This document shows, one piece after another, positions 1 to 9,200 of a stretch of 64,000 bases of DNA (positions are counted from its first letter, which is position 1; every line of letters begins with the position of its first letter). Position numbers and translations under genes: made by a program. The DNA is from CALDTK01 sp965215215 (GTDB taxonomy: Bacteria > Bacteroidota > Bacteroidia > Chitinophagales > Saprospiraceae), in contig OZ244043.1 of NCBI GenBank assembly GCA_965215215.1, positions 3,472,001 through 3,536,000 on the forward strand, written 5' to 3'. The notes beneath the pieces were generated by a model. The model was not told the DNA's origin and ran no database searches. It was given only the letters and a program-made list of their open reading frames with translations.

Positions 1-181
1 TACGGGGCTAGGCCTGGCCAGCTCTCGCAAGATCGTGGACCGACTCGGCGGCGTCATTACCGTACGCAGTGTGGTGGGGACCGGGAGCGTATTTACCGTA
101 CGGCTCCCGCGCCGTGGCGCGGGAGAGGGCGAATGCGCTGCGGCGGTGATGGAGCACGACGACCTAGTAGCCGTTCAGTAG
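1..181 (+). CDS. Sensor histidine kinase, C-terminal end (5' truncated)
   Basis: Reading from base 2, the frame encodes the end of a GHKL ATPase domain: the G2-box-like TGLGLASSRKIVDRLGG, then a GTGSVFTVRLP segment that is the usual last beta strand of histidine kinases. The frame ends at a TAG at 179-181 after a short non-conserved tail of about 25 residues. The dimerisation and sensor parts lie outside the window, so neither the signal sensed nor the partner regulator can be named. The next gene runs towards it on the other strand, leaving 35 bases between the two stops. Confidence 0.8.
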   Translation, partial: TGLGLASSRKIVDRLGGVITVRSVVGTGSVFTVRLPRRGAGEGECAAAVMEHDDLVAVQ

Positions 182-216
182 GAGCCCGACGCTGCCAGCG
201 CCACCGCGGCTACTGG

Positions 217-1083
217 CTAGCGCAAATACATCAACTCCTTCACCGGAAAAAAGCGATCCACCAGCGCCTTTACCCGCCGCCCGGTGTGCGATGGTCGGAT
301 ACGCACCGGCGTCTGCGTCAGGTCCATCGCCGCTACCTGTTGGATTAGGGTCTCCAGCGTCGCCCCGGCGAGGTAACTCTCCACCAGGAACGTCCCGATC
401 TTCTCCGTCCAGGCCTGCTTATTGCCCCAGTAATGGCCGAAGGTGTCCTCGGCCGGCAGCAGGGGGGCGGTTTTGCCGAGCGCCAGCGAGAGCGCGAACT
501 GTTCGATGAGCTTGGGTTCGACGCGGCGCTCGCACATCGCGTCGCAGACGGCGAGGGCGAGGGTGACGGTGGCCGCGGAGGTGGGTCCGGCCAGGCCTAC
601 GAGGCCCGCGTTCCACATGGCGGAATCGGCGTCGATGGCGATACCGGCGTAGGTATTGCCCTTTACCTGATTGTACATGCGGCGCTCCGTGCTGGCGCGG
701 ATGCCCGAGAGGTTGCCCTCGACGGTGTGCATGAGGTTGTTTCCGGCGGCGAGCGCGGCGCGGGTGCCGTCGAGCTCGCCGTAGAGGAAGGTATCGGCGT
801 CGAGGTAGAGGAGCGGACCGGGGTTATCCTGCGCGAAGTCTTCGAGGGCTTTGATCTTGATGCGCCAGAAGAAGCCGTGGGGTCCCGTCCAGTCCATAAG
901 CTGAGCCTCGGTCAGCCTACGAACCTGTACACGCTGCCCCAGGATGCGGTACCGCTCGGGGCAGTCGGTGAGTACGATGACCTCGTCGTGGACCCGCAGT
1001 TGCGGCAACAACGAGAGCACCGAGAAGACGGCCTGTTGGTGGTTGGCGGGTTCCGCCCCGAACACGAGGTAGGCTATGGTCAT
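217..1083 (-). CDS. Nucleotide-diphospho-sugar transferase-like protein
   Basis: A 288-residue protein with a GT-A type fold signature: N-terminal beta strand TIAYLVFGAEP, a FWRIKIKALEDF helix and the DxD-type motif LLYLDADTFLYG (residues about 90-101) that binds metal and nucleotide sugar in this fold. The acceptor cannot be read from the sequence. It lies 33 bases after arsS on the same strand and is the last gene of the arsenosugar-type locus. Arsenosugar formation needs a glycosyl transfer step, so a role there is plausible, but this protein is not the usual GT2-type partner. ATG start at 1083; no signal peptide. Confidence 0.7.
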   Translation of the reverse strand: MTIAYLVFGAEPANHQQAVFSVLSLLPQLRVHDEVIVLTDCPERYRILGQRVQVRRLTEAQLMDWTGPHGFFWRIKIKALEDFAQDNPGPLLYLDADTFLYGELDGTRAALAAGNNLMHTVEGNLSGIRASTERRMYNQVKGNTYAGIAIDADSAMWNAGLVGLAGPTSAATVTLALAVCDAMCERRVEPKLIEQFALSLALGKTAPLLPAEDTFGHYWGNKQAWTEKIGTFLVESYLAGATLETLIQQVAAMDLTQTPVRIRPSHTGRRVKALVDRFFPVKELMYLR

Positions 1084-1116
1084 CGCGTCGGGCAGAACAT
1101 CGGTTTGGGCAGCAAC

Positions 1117-2187
1117 TTACACCACCGTGCCCCCACAACTGCTGCCCGCGCCCGCCGTGCACCCGTAGCAGTGCTGATTGAGCACGATACTCCGATCGGA
1201 GAGATCGGCCCCGTTCCAGTCGTCGATGTGCTGCACCGCGTGCGCGAGCTTGAGGTCGAGCATCTGGTTGAAATCGCAGTCGTACAAGAAGCCGTCCCAA
1301 CTCACGCTCACCGTGTTGCGACACATGAGCCCTTCGACCGTCCCCGGGTTGTAGGCTTCGACCAGCTTCTGCATGTACTCGGCGTAGTTACCGCTCTCGA
1401 TGAGGTAGTCGAGGAAGCGACTCACCGGTAGGTTCGTGATCGCGAACAGGCTGTTGAAGACGATGCCGAACTTCCGTTCGAGCTGCCGCTTGAACTCGGC
1501 CTCGAGGGTCGCCTGCGGTCCGGGCAGGTAGGCGCCGGAGGGGTTGAAGACGAGATCCAGCAAGCGCCCGCTGCCCGGCCGACCGTAGCCGACCTCGTTG
1601 AGCAGTTGGAGCGCTTTGATGCTGTCTTCGAAGACGCCGTCCCCGCGCTGCGCGTCCGTTTTCTTCGCGGAGAAGTACGGGAGGCTCGAGACTACGTGCA
1701 CCTGGTTCTCCGCCAGAAACTCCGGTAGATCTCGGTACTTCGGATTGGCCATAATGATCGTCAGGTTACAACGATCGATCACCTCCTTGCCCAGCTTGCG
1801 GCACTCGACCACGAACCAACGGAAGTGCGGATTCATCTCCGGCGCACCGCCGGTGATGTCGACGGTCCGGACGCTCGGGGTAGCCGCGATGATCTCCAGG
1901 CAGCGCTCCAGGTCGGCGCGGCCCATGTTCTCCTCGCGTCGGTCCGGGCCCGCGTCCACGTGGCAGTGCGCGCAGGTCTGGTTACAGAGCTTACCGATGT
2001 TGAGCTGGAAGATCTCGACGCCCGTCGGCCGGAAGGGCTCGTGCCCGAGGGCCGCCACCTTACCCGCGAAGGGTTCGAGCCGATCGTCGGCGATGTCTTT
2101 GCCGTTGAGCACCTGCAGCTGGATGAAGCCACTCGACAGGTCGGTGCCGCGGGCTTTGAGTGATTTGGTGCGTTGCTTGATGGCCAT
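1117..2187 (-). CDS. arsS: Arsenosugar biosynthesis radical SAM protein ArsS
   Basis: A 356-residue radical SAM enzyme. The 4Fe-4S site is CNQTCAHC (C68, C72, C75), followed by HVDAGPDR and the SAM-binding glycine segment DITGGAPEMNP. The C terminus carries the extra cysteine cluster CYGCTAGAGSSC (C340, C343, C351) typical of the ArsS/SeCys-type family. In characterised systems ArsS adds the 5'-deoxyadenosyl group of SAM to a methylated arsenical, forming the precursor of oxo-arsenosugars. Neighbours support this: an AhpD-like protein ends 48 bases upstream and a sugar transferase follows. No arsM methyltransferase is in the window, so the methylated substrate must be made elsewhere or imported. 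Confidence 0.93.
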   Translation of the reverse strand: MAIKQRTKSLKARGTDLSSGFIQLQVLNGKDIADDRLEPFAGKVAALGHEPFRPTGVEIFQLNIGKLCNQTCAHCHVDAGPDRREENMGRADLERCLEIIAATPSVRTVDITGGAPEMNPHFRWFVVECRKLGKEVIDRCNLTIIMANPKYRDLPEFLAENQVHVVSSLPYFSAKKTDAQRGDGVFEDSIKALQLLNEVGYGRPGSGRLLDLVFNPSGAYLPGPQATLEAEFKRQLERKFGIVFNSLFAITNLPVSRFLDYLIESGNYAEYMQKLVEAYNPGTVEGLMCRNTVSVSWDGFLYDCDFNQMLDLKLAHAVQHIDDWNGADLSDRSIVLNQHCYGCTAGAGSSCGGTVV

Positions 2188-2235
2188 GAGCAGTGGAAAC
2201 GGGATAGAGGGACAAAGAGGTTTGTCGTCAGGGAT

Positions 2236-2574
2236 TTACATACTCAGATGTTCCGCCTGTTTCATCATCTGCAGGCCGTAGATCAGGGTGGTTCCGGCCT
2301 TGATGGCCGCCGCCACGTGCACCGCCTCCATCATCTGCTCCTCGTCGGCACCGCTCTGCAGCGAGTTGGTGGTCGAGGCGTCGATGCAGTACGGGCACTG
2401 GATGGCGTGACTCACCGCCAGCGCGATCAGCGCCTTCTCGCGCTGCGTGAGGGCCGTGTCGCCGTAGGTCGCGTTCTCGTACCATTCGAAAAACTGCCTG
2501 CCCATCTCGGGTTGGAGCTCCGAGATTTTGCCGAAGCGCTTGAGGTCTTTCGGGTCGAAGTAGCTGGATTCCAT
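2236..2574 (-). CDS. Arsenosugar-locus peroxidase-like (AhpD/CMD family) protein, alternative internal start
   Basis: If the ten-C tract is misread or if translation restarts, this is a separate 112-residue gene with ATG at 2574. It has the AhpD-type redox motif CPYC (C60, C63) preceded by H56, and the helical repeat SGADEEQMMEAVHVAAAIKAG. Members of this subfamily sit next to arsS in many genomes and are of just this length. The likely role is a thiol peroxidase-like or disulfide reductase activity during arsenosugar metabolism; the exact reaction is unknown. No Shine-Dalgarno sequence is seen before the ATG, which is normal in Bacteroidota. Confidence 0.6.
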   Translation of the reverse strand: MESSYFDPKDLKRFGKISELQPEMGRQFFEWYENATYGDTALTQREKALIALAVSHAIQCPYCIDASTTNSLQSGADEEQMMEAVHVAAAIKAGTTLIYGLQMMKQAEHLSM

Positions 2575-3441
2575 GGTGGGTTTTTTCTTGCGTTGAGCTC
2601 GGGGGGGGGGCGCCTGCAGCCCGTCGGTGCCGTCGAGCTCGAGGGCGATCCCCGTTTGCGCCGTTTCGGCGGGGGGCATGATCTCGGTATTGTCCCAGAG
2701 CCCCGTTTTGAGCGTGAGCGCGTAAGAGAGCGGCAGGGGCCGATCGAGCATCCGCCGCCGCGCCGCGGCCCAATCGAAGTCGAGCGCGTGGAAGGTGGCT
2801 TCGCCCGTGGGGGCGAGCAGGGCGTACCAAACCCGCTGGGTACCGTCGTTGGCCGGCATCCCGATCACGCCCGGATTGAGCCACAGCTCGTCGCCGTTGC
2901 GCTGGGCGAAAGGCAGTCCGCAGTGGCCGGCCACCACGGTATCGACCCCGGTTTTGGCGAAAGCCGCCGCCTTCTGGGCCCACGGGCCGCTGCGCCACAC
3001 GAACTCGCTCGTCGCCCCGTAATTCCCGTGCAGCACGAGCAGTCGCCTTCCGGCAGAACTAGCCGTGAGGTACTCGGGCAGCGTGCGCATGTAGTCGACG
3101 GCGTCCTCGGTGCTGTGCTCGCGCGCGTACGGGTACCAGATGCGCGAAAAGAGGTCGCAGGCGCTGTCGTCCTCGAAGTTGCAGCCGCAGTCCTCGAGTC
3201 CGTCGCGGATGTTCATCTCCACGTTGCCGGCGATGGCGTGGATGCCCCAGTCGCGCACGAGCTCGACGCAGGGGGTCGGATCGGCGCAGTACCCCACGAT
3301 GTCGCCGGTGCAAACGACGTTGCCCGCCGGGATGCCGCGCCCGCGGGCCACCGCCCGCACGGCCTCGAGCGCCTGCAGGTTCGAGTAGACGCCGCCGAAG
3401 AGTAGGACTTTGCCGCTGAGTGTACCTATGTCCTTCGTCAT
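2236..3441 (-). CDS. Metallophosphoesterase-like protein fused in frame to AhpD-like domain
   Basis: As sequenced this is one 401-residue frame. Residues 1 to about 270 form a metallophosphoesterase-like domain of a variant family: the usual D-x-H metal motif is replaced by FGGVYSNLQAL, but TGDIVGY, AGNVE, VLHGNYG and AGHCG are present, together with a Cys-rich DCGCNF..SACDL segment. A proline/lysine linker encoded across a run of ten C's joins it to a 112-residue carboxymuconolactone decarboxylase (AhpD)-like domain that starts at its own Met (residue 290). The ATG overlaps the stop of the upstream symporter (ATGA), showing translational coupling. The two parts look like full-length separate families, so fusion, read-through or a homopolymer length error are all possible. 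Confidence 0.75.
   Translation of the reverse strand: MTKDIGTLSGKVLLFGGVYSNLQALEAVRAVARGRGIPAGNVVCTGDIVGYCADPTPCVELVRDWGIHAIAGNVEMNIRDGLEDCGCNFEDDSACDLFSRIWYPYAREHSTEDAVDYMRTLPEYLTASSAGRRLLVLHGNYGATSEFVWRSGPWAQKAAAFAKTGVDTVVAGHCGLPFAQRNGDELWLNPGVIGMPANDGTQRVWYALLAPTGEATFHALDFDWAAARRRMLDRPLPLSYALTLKTGLWDNTEIMPPAETAQTGIALELDGTDGLQAPPPRAQRKKKPTMESSYFDPKDLKRFGKISELQPEMGRQFFEWYENATYGDTALTQREKALIALAVSHAIQCPYCIDASTTNSLQSGADEEQMMEAVHVAAAIKAGTTLIYGLQMMKQAEHLSM
2601..2610. repeat. Homopolymer of ten G (C10 on the coding strand)
   Basis: This is the longest single-base run in the window; other G or C runs noted reach 7-8. It lies exactly in the linker between the metallophosphoesterase-like and AhpD-like parts. 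Gain or loss of one base would move the AhpD part out of frame with the upstream domain, so it could be a slippage switch or a sequencing length error. Confidence 0.9.
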
Positions 3442-4820
3442 GCGCGGAGGAGTAACCTGGGCGTGAGGAAAAGGATGAAGGCGAGCGCGGTGCCGGCGAG
3501 ACTGGCGCCGAGTAGCTCGGCGTACTGCCCGCCGCCGACGGCGAGCCACGCCGGTGTACCCAAAACGCTCAGTAGGATGCCGGAGCCAACCCCCCCGAGC
3601 ACGGCGAGGTGGAAGGAGATCGCGGGAACCGGTAACCACCAGAGCAGGAAGACCGGTGCGAGCCCGACGACCATGAGCCCGCTGATCGTCGTGGCCGATA
3701 AAACGGCCGGACCGAAGAAAACGGGGACCGTGCCGACCGTGGCGAGCGCGGCCATGGCGATGCGCCCGGTGCGCGGCTCGGGTTGCGTGGCGCGGCGCGA
3801 CAGATCGATGGCCGCGAGCTTGGAGAAGCTCGAGAAGCTACTGTCCAGCGTACTGGCCGCGGAGGTAACCATGATGAGGTTCATCGCCAGCATAGCGCCC
3901 ACGCCGAGCAGGCGCGCGACCTCGACGGGCGCCTGACCGCTGAGGCCTTCCGCGCGCGCGAACACGCCGACCAAACTGAAGGCGATGATGCAGGCCATAC
4001 CGATGCCCGTGGCGAGGTAGAAGGAGCGCTCCGTGACGCGCTCCTCGCTGATGAAGCCCCGGTCGGTCATCACCGGATCGTGGAAGGGGTAGGAGAGCGA
4101 CTGGACTACGGCCACGAGTAAGAAATCGAGCCCGCCCGCCATCGTCCAACTGCCCCAGAGGGGCGCCTCGCCGGCGGCGGTCCGAACGACCGTCTCGCCG
4201 AAGTCCACGCGGGGGAGACCGAGGGCGAGCACCGTGACGAGGAGCACGGCGAACAGGCCCATCTGCACCGCGTCGGTCAGGATGCTCGAGCTCATACCCC
4301 CCTTGAGGCTGTAGGCCAGCGTGAGTCCGGTGAAGACGAGCACGGCGGCCAGGTAGCCGCCCGACCCTTCGTCGCCGAAGTAGCTGCCGATCACCATCGT
4401 GTTGCTCCAGATCTCGTTGAAGAGCCGGAAGCAAATGAGTACGGAAAACACGAGCAGTGCCGCCCGTCCGTGCTTGCGCTGCAGGAATTCGTGGATGCTG
4501 CCGAACCCGCCCCGTCGACGCAGCCGGAGGATGACGAAGCCGGCCACGGCGAAGCTCAAGTAGTAGCCGGCGTACCCGACGCCCCCCACGAGCCCGAAGT
4601 CGAGTCCCAAATTGGCGGCGTTGGTAATGGACTTCGCGAAGAGCCAGGAGATGACGAGCGAGCTGGTGAGTAGCCAGGTATTGGGACTTCGCTCGCGCCG
4701 CCGCCCCCTGAAGAAGCTCGCGAAGTCGCGCGCGTAGGGCGAGAGCCAGAGTAAGCCGAGGCTACTGCCGACGACCAGCACCCACTGCCAGACCAGTACG
4801 GTGGATAACGCACTACTCAT
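3438..4820 (-). CDS. Sodium:solute symporter family transporter
   Basis: A 460-residue, highly hydrophobic protein with roughly a dozen predicted membrane helices. The pattern fits the sodium:solute symporter (SSS) family: LVISWLFAKSITNAANLG in the first helices, then TLAYSLKGGMSSSILTDAVQ, the usual TM4-5 signature (family form Y-x-x-x-GG-x-x-x-V-x-x-TD-x-x-Q). The substrate is not deducible. Its ATG lies inside the last codons of susD (8-base overlap) and its stop overlaps the next ATG, so it is translated with the SusCD pair and the arsenosugar genes. It would carry across the inner membrane whatever SusCD brings into the periplasm. Confidence 0.85.
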   Translation of the reverse strand: MSSALSTVLVWQWVLVVGSSLGLLWLSPYARDFASFFRGRRRERSPNTWLLTSSLVISWLFAKSITNAANLGLDFGLVGGVGYAGYYLSFAVAGFVILRLRRRGGFGSIHEFLQRKHGRAALLVFSVLICFRLFNEIWSNTMVIGSYFGDEGSGGYLAAVLVFTGLTLAYSLKGGMSSSILTDAVQMGLFAVLLVTVLALGLPRVDFGETVVRTAAGEAPLWGSWTMAGGLDFLLVAVVQSLSYPFHDPVMTDRGFISEERVTERSFYLATGIGMACIIAFSLVGVFARAEGLSGQAPVEVARLLGVGAMLAMNLIMVTSAASTLDSSFSSFSKLAAIDLSRRATQPEPRTGRIAMAALATVGTVPVFFGPAVLSATTISGLMVVGLAPVFLLWWLPVPAISFHLAVLGGVGSGILLSVLGTPAWLAVGGGQYAELLGASLAGTALAFILFLTPRLLLRA

Positions 4821-6252
4821 CCCACCACACGGCCACGTTTTGGGAGTTGCCGCCGATCGCCGAGGTTGCCGCCTCGTAGTTGGCGAGGTTGAGCGCCTGT
4901 TCGTCGATGGGGTAGGGGAAGCGAATGGGCAGCTCGCCCCCGTTGAGGCTCGCCTGCACGGGCAGAAACTCGGGGAAGCCCGTACGCCGCCACTCGATCC
5001 ATCCTTCGTACTCGTGACCGATGTTGGCCAGCCAGCGTTGGGTGGCGATTTGCTCTAGGGCGCGCGTCTGGTCGTAGGCCGCGTTGCCGCTCGTTAAATA
5101 CTCCGGTGGCAGCGCCGTGTTCCAGTACGCGAAGGCGAGCCGTACGCCCTCCTCGTAGCGGGTTTTGGCATCCCCGACCGCGTAGCCCCTCAGGGCGAGC
5201 TCGGCGAGGATGAATTGGGTCTCCCAGGCGGTTACGTAGTTGCCCTCGAGGTCGCCGGCCCCCTCGCGCCAGATCGTTCCCGGAAGCGAGATGGTGGCCG
5301 CGTCGAACTCGGCCGTCGCCAAATCGAGTCCGTTAACGAGCCCCCCGTAGCCGCCGTTCGGTGCTTCCCGGAAGAAGACCCCCACGCGGGGATCGTCGAG
5401 GGCGGTGAGCACGGAGTCGATGGTCAGCGACATCACGTAATTGGTGAAATCGCCCTCCCGCGCCCGCGCGAAGCGGAAGTCGTTGGGTGCGCTGCCGTAG
5501 GCGAACACGGCGTTCTGCGCGTCGGTCGCGATGTAGCGCCCGTCGGCGACGATCTGCTCGACGTCCCCGCCCGGACCGCCGAAATCCGCTACGGCACTCG
5601 CCCGGAGCATGTACTTCAGGCGCAGGGAGTTGGCCATCCGAATCCAACCGTCCAGCTCGCCGCCGAAGAGCAGATCGCCCTCGAGCGGGACTACCCCCCC
5701 GTAGGCGTCCATGGCGTCGACCGCTTGCCGCAGCTTGGCGAGGATGCCGTCGGGACCGGTGTAGATGTCCTCCTGCTCGTCGTAAGCCGGAGCTATTTCG
5801 CCCCCGCGCCCACGCCCGGCCGCGCCGTACGGCACGTCGCCGAACATATCGGTCGCCGCGCCGGCGATGTAGGCCTCCAGCACGAGGGCCGGTCCTTCGT
5901 AAACGGCGAGATTCGGCTCGCTGCGCGCCTCGTCGAGCACGATTCGTATGTCCCGCAGATTTCGGTAGATGATCGACCAGGGATTGCCCCCGAACTGTGG
6001 GGCGAGCAGGTCCCCGCGATCGAACTGATTAAAGCCAACGGCCGTGAAGTACTGGCCCAGGTTAGCGCCCCCGGTAAAGCCTTCGTAGTCCATGTTCTCC
6101 CGGTAGTCGAAGGTGACCTGCCGCAGGAGCAGCGAGGGCGCTACCTCGACCGGGGCATTCGGGTTCGTGTTTAGCTCTCCGAACTCCGAGGTGCAGCTAC
6201 CGAGGCTGGTAGCGAGCGCGGTGGCGAGTATGCCGAGGCGTAGGGTGGTCAT
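4813..6252 (-). CDS. SusD/RagB-like outer-membrane lipoprotein
   Basis: A 479-residue lipoprotein: signal peptide ending in lipobox LGSC (Cys at about 19), then FGELNTNPNAPVEVAPSLLL and the TDMFGDVPYG segment typical of the SusD-like_2 family. Such proteins form the lid over a SusC barrel and capture ligand at the cell surface. It follows susC by 10 bases and overlaps the symporter start by 8 bases. Placement in an arsenosugar locus, with no glycoside hydrolases nearby, suggests a ligand other than a polysaccharide; this is inference. Confidence 0.92.
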   Translation of the reverse strand: MTTLRLGILATALATSLGSCTSEFGELNTNPNAPVEVAPSLLLRQVTFDYRENMDYEGFTGGANLGQYFTAVGFNQFDRGDLLAPQFGGNPWSIIYRNLRDIRIVLDEARSEPNLAVYEGPALVLEAYIAGAATDMFGDVPYGAAGRGRGGEIAPAYDEQEDIYTGPDGILAKLRQAVDAMDAYGGVVPLEGDLLFGGELDGWIRMANSLRLKYMLRASAVADFGGPGGDVEQIVADGRYIATDAQNAVFAYGSAPNDFRFARAREGDFTNYVMSLTIDSVLTALDDPRVGVFFREAPNGGYGGLVNGLDLATAEFDAATISLPGTIWREGAGDLEGNYVTAWETQFILAELALRGYAVGDAKTRYEEGVRLAFAYWNTALPPEYLTSGNAAYDQTRALEQIATQRWLANIGHEYEGWIEWRRTGFPEFLPVQASLNGGELPIRFPYPIDEQALNLANYEAATSAIGGNSQNVAVWWDE

Positions 6253-6262
6253 GATTTGGGGA

Positions 6263-9200
6263 TTAAAAGCCTACGGATACGCTTACGCCGATGCTGCGTG
6301 GGGTGGGGTAGCTCATGTCCTCTACGCCGCGCACGAAGCGCTGACCCTGCACGGCGAATTGCTCGGGGTCGAAGTGGGGGATCCCGGAGAAGGCGTAGAG
6401 GTTACGACCGATCACCGCTAAGTCGAGCCGGTTGAGGTAGCGTAGCGAGCTCACGTTGCAGCTGTAGCCGAGCCGCAGCTCGCGGAGCTTGAGGTAGCTC
6501 GCGTCGTAGGTGTTGTTCTCCTCGTGATTGCGGTTGTAGTAATTGACGTAGTAGTTCTCCGGGGTTATCGGGGTCGTATTCGTTACGTAGCTCGGGTTCT
6601 CGGCCGAACCGGTGTTGACGACCGCGTCGACCACGATGCCTTCTTCCGGACGGTTCTCGGTTTCGACGAGCTGGCCGGAGTACCCCCCGAGGGAGAGGGT
6701 CCGACTCACGAGCTCCCCCCCCTGGCGCCAGTCGAGCAGGAAGTCGAACGAGAAGCCCCCGTAGCGGAGGGTGTTGCTGAACCCGACGGTAAAGTCGGGA
6801 TTGTAGTTGCCGAGTCGCTTCAGCTCGTTGTCGGCGATAAACTCGCCCGAGGCGCTCACGATGTACTCCCCTTCCTCGTTGCGGAGGTACCCCGTGCCCC
6901 ACAAGTCGCCGATCTGGCCGCCCTCCTCCGCGATGAAGTACACCGTTTGGTTGGGGTTGTCGTACACCCTGCTGTAGGCGAGCGTCGTTCGCTCGACCCC
7001 GTCGGGGAGCTCCAGTACGGTCGCCCGGGAGCTCGAGAAGTTGACCCGCGCGTCGTAGCGGATCACGCCCAGGCGCAGATCGCGTACCGCAGCGATGGCT
7101 TCGATCCCGCGCGCCCGTACCGACCCGCCGTTCACGATCCGAGTCGTGTACCCCGAGCTGATCGGGGTCGGGAGCGCGAGTATCTGGTCCTCGTTGAGTT
7201 GCGTGTACACCGTGAGGTCGAGCCCGAACCGATCGTCGAGAAAGCGGACGTCCGCGCCGAGCTCGTAGGCCGTCGCGCGTTCCGGTCGCAAACCCTCGGC
7301 CGGCAGGGTGGATCCGTCGGTAAAGGTCGGTGCGCCGCCCACCGGCGTCGAGGTTACGAACGTGCCCGTGGTTCGGTAGGGGTCCGTATCGTTACCCACC
7401 TGGGCGGCACTCCCGCGTAGTTGCAGGTAGCTGATCGCCGTCGGGAGGTCGACGGACCTCGACGCGAGCCAGCTCAAGCCGGCCGAAGGGTAGAAGAAGC
7501 CCGTGCCGTCGGTGGAGCTCGGGGTCGCCAGCGAGCTCGACCAGTCGTTGCGCCCCGTCAAGTCGAGGAACAACTGCTCCCGCCAACCCACGCGGGCGAG
7601 CGCGTAGAGGCTGTTGATGCGCCGCTCGGTGAGCTGACCGAAGTTCTCGAGCGGCACGGCGGCGTTGCCGAGCCGGTACACGCCCGCCTGCGCGAGCGCG
7701 ACGGCCTGTGTCTGCTGAGACTCGGCGCGCTGCTCGAGTCGGTTGCCCCCCACGCTGAGCGAGTAGTCGAAATCCCCGAGTCCGTCGGCGTAGGTGAGCA
7801 GCAGGTCGGAGTTTCGCTCCGTAAAGCTCAGGTCGTTCTCCGCGTAAGCCCCCTGCCTGAACCGGTTGGAGGAAAAGGCCCGGCGCAGCTCGCGCGCCTC
7901 GTTCGAGTAGTCGAGTCCGGTCCGCAACCTCAGCTCCAGCTTATCGGTGAGGTCGATGCTTCCCTGCACGTAGCCGAAGAGCCGATCCCGCCGAAAGGAG
8001 TTGCGATTTTCGCTGAGGATGAAAAACGGATTGTCGAAGAAGTTGGTGTTGAAGGAGAACTGTTCGAGCCCTTCCAAACCGGGCTGCCAGTAGTCGCGCA
8101 GCGAGTTCAGGTCGGTGGAGCGCCCGAGCCAGGCCACCGTCGAGTAGTTCACGTTCTCCGAGCCGTAACCGGAGGCCGGGCGGTTGTCGCTGCGCGTGTT
8201 GACGTAGGTCAGGCCCGCGCTTACGCGAAAACGCTCCACGGGCGCAAAGCTCAGTCGCGCGGCGAGGTTGTTGCGCCGCAGATCTACGCCGGGGATGTAG
8301 CTGTCCGAACGCACGTCCGTGAAGCTGAGTCGGTAGTCGCCACCGCTGAAGCCCTGCCGGAGGCTAACGTTGTTTTGGGTGGTCGCGCCGGTTTCGTAAA
8401 GGTCGCGGAGGTTGTCGGGGTGGGCTACGAAAGGGGTGGGTGCAATCGGGGCGCCGCCCCGCAGGGCGAGGTCGCCGCCCCGCACCACGCTGCCGTCGGG
8501 CAGGGTAACCGGACCGTCGAACTGCGCGACCGCGAGCCCCTCGTCGAGGCGCGGCCCGTAGGAGAAACTGATGCCGTCGTTGGTACCGCCGCCGCTCCCG
8601 TTTTCGTAGGCGAAGGCCCCGGCGTTGCCCTGGCCGTAGGTATTCTGAAACTCCGGCAATTTGAAGGGCCGCTCGAAGCTGGTGATCGAATTGAGGTCAA
8701 CGCCCAATCCCGTCGGCTTGCCGCCGCCCTTGGTGTTGACGATGATCACGCCGTTGGCCGCCCGGGTGCCGTAAAGGGCGGCCGCCGCCGGACCCTTGAG
8801 CACCGATACGCTCTCCACGTCGAACGGGGAGACCTCCGGGCTCCCGCCCCCGAAGTCGATCTCCTGGAAGCCCTGCGAGCGCTCGTCGGTCGTGTTGAGT
8901 ACGGAGCGATTGTCGACCGGTACCCCGTCGACCACGTACAGCGGCGTATTCCCCGTGAAGCTCGCCTCCCCGCGGATGGAAACGAGGCTCGTCGAGCCCA
9001 CACCCGTCGGACCGCTGACCACGTCTACGCCCGCCAGCTGCCCGCTCAGGTTATCAAGAAAGTTGGTGGCCGGTACGTCGGACACTACGCGATCGTCGAG
9101 CTGCTGCACCGCGTAGCCGAGCTCCGCGTTGTCTCGCTCCAGACCGAGCGCGGTAACCACGACCTCGTCCAGGCCGATGCCGCCCGCCCCGAGGGACACG

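Noticed and set aside
433..1431. Long open frame on the plus strand across the sugar transferase and arsS genes
   Set aside because: It is antisense to two well-supported genes, has low-complexity Gly/Val/Arg content and no recognisable domain. High GC gives long chance frames.
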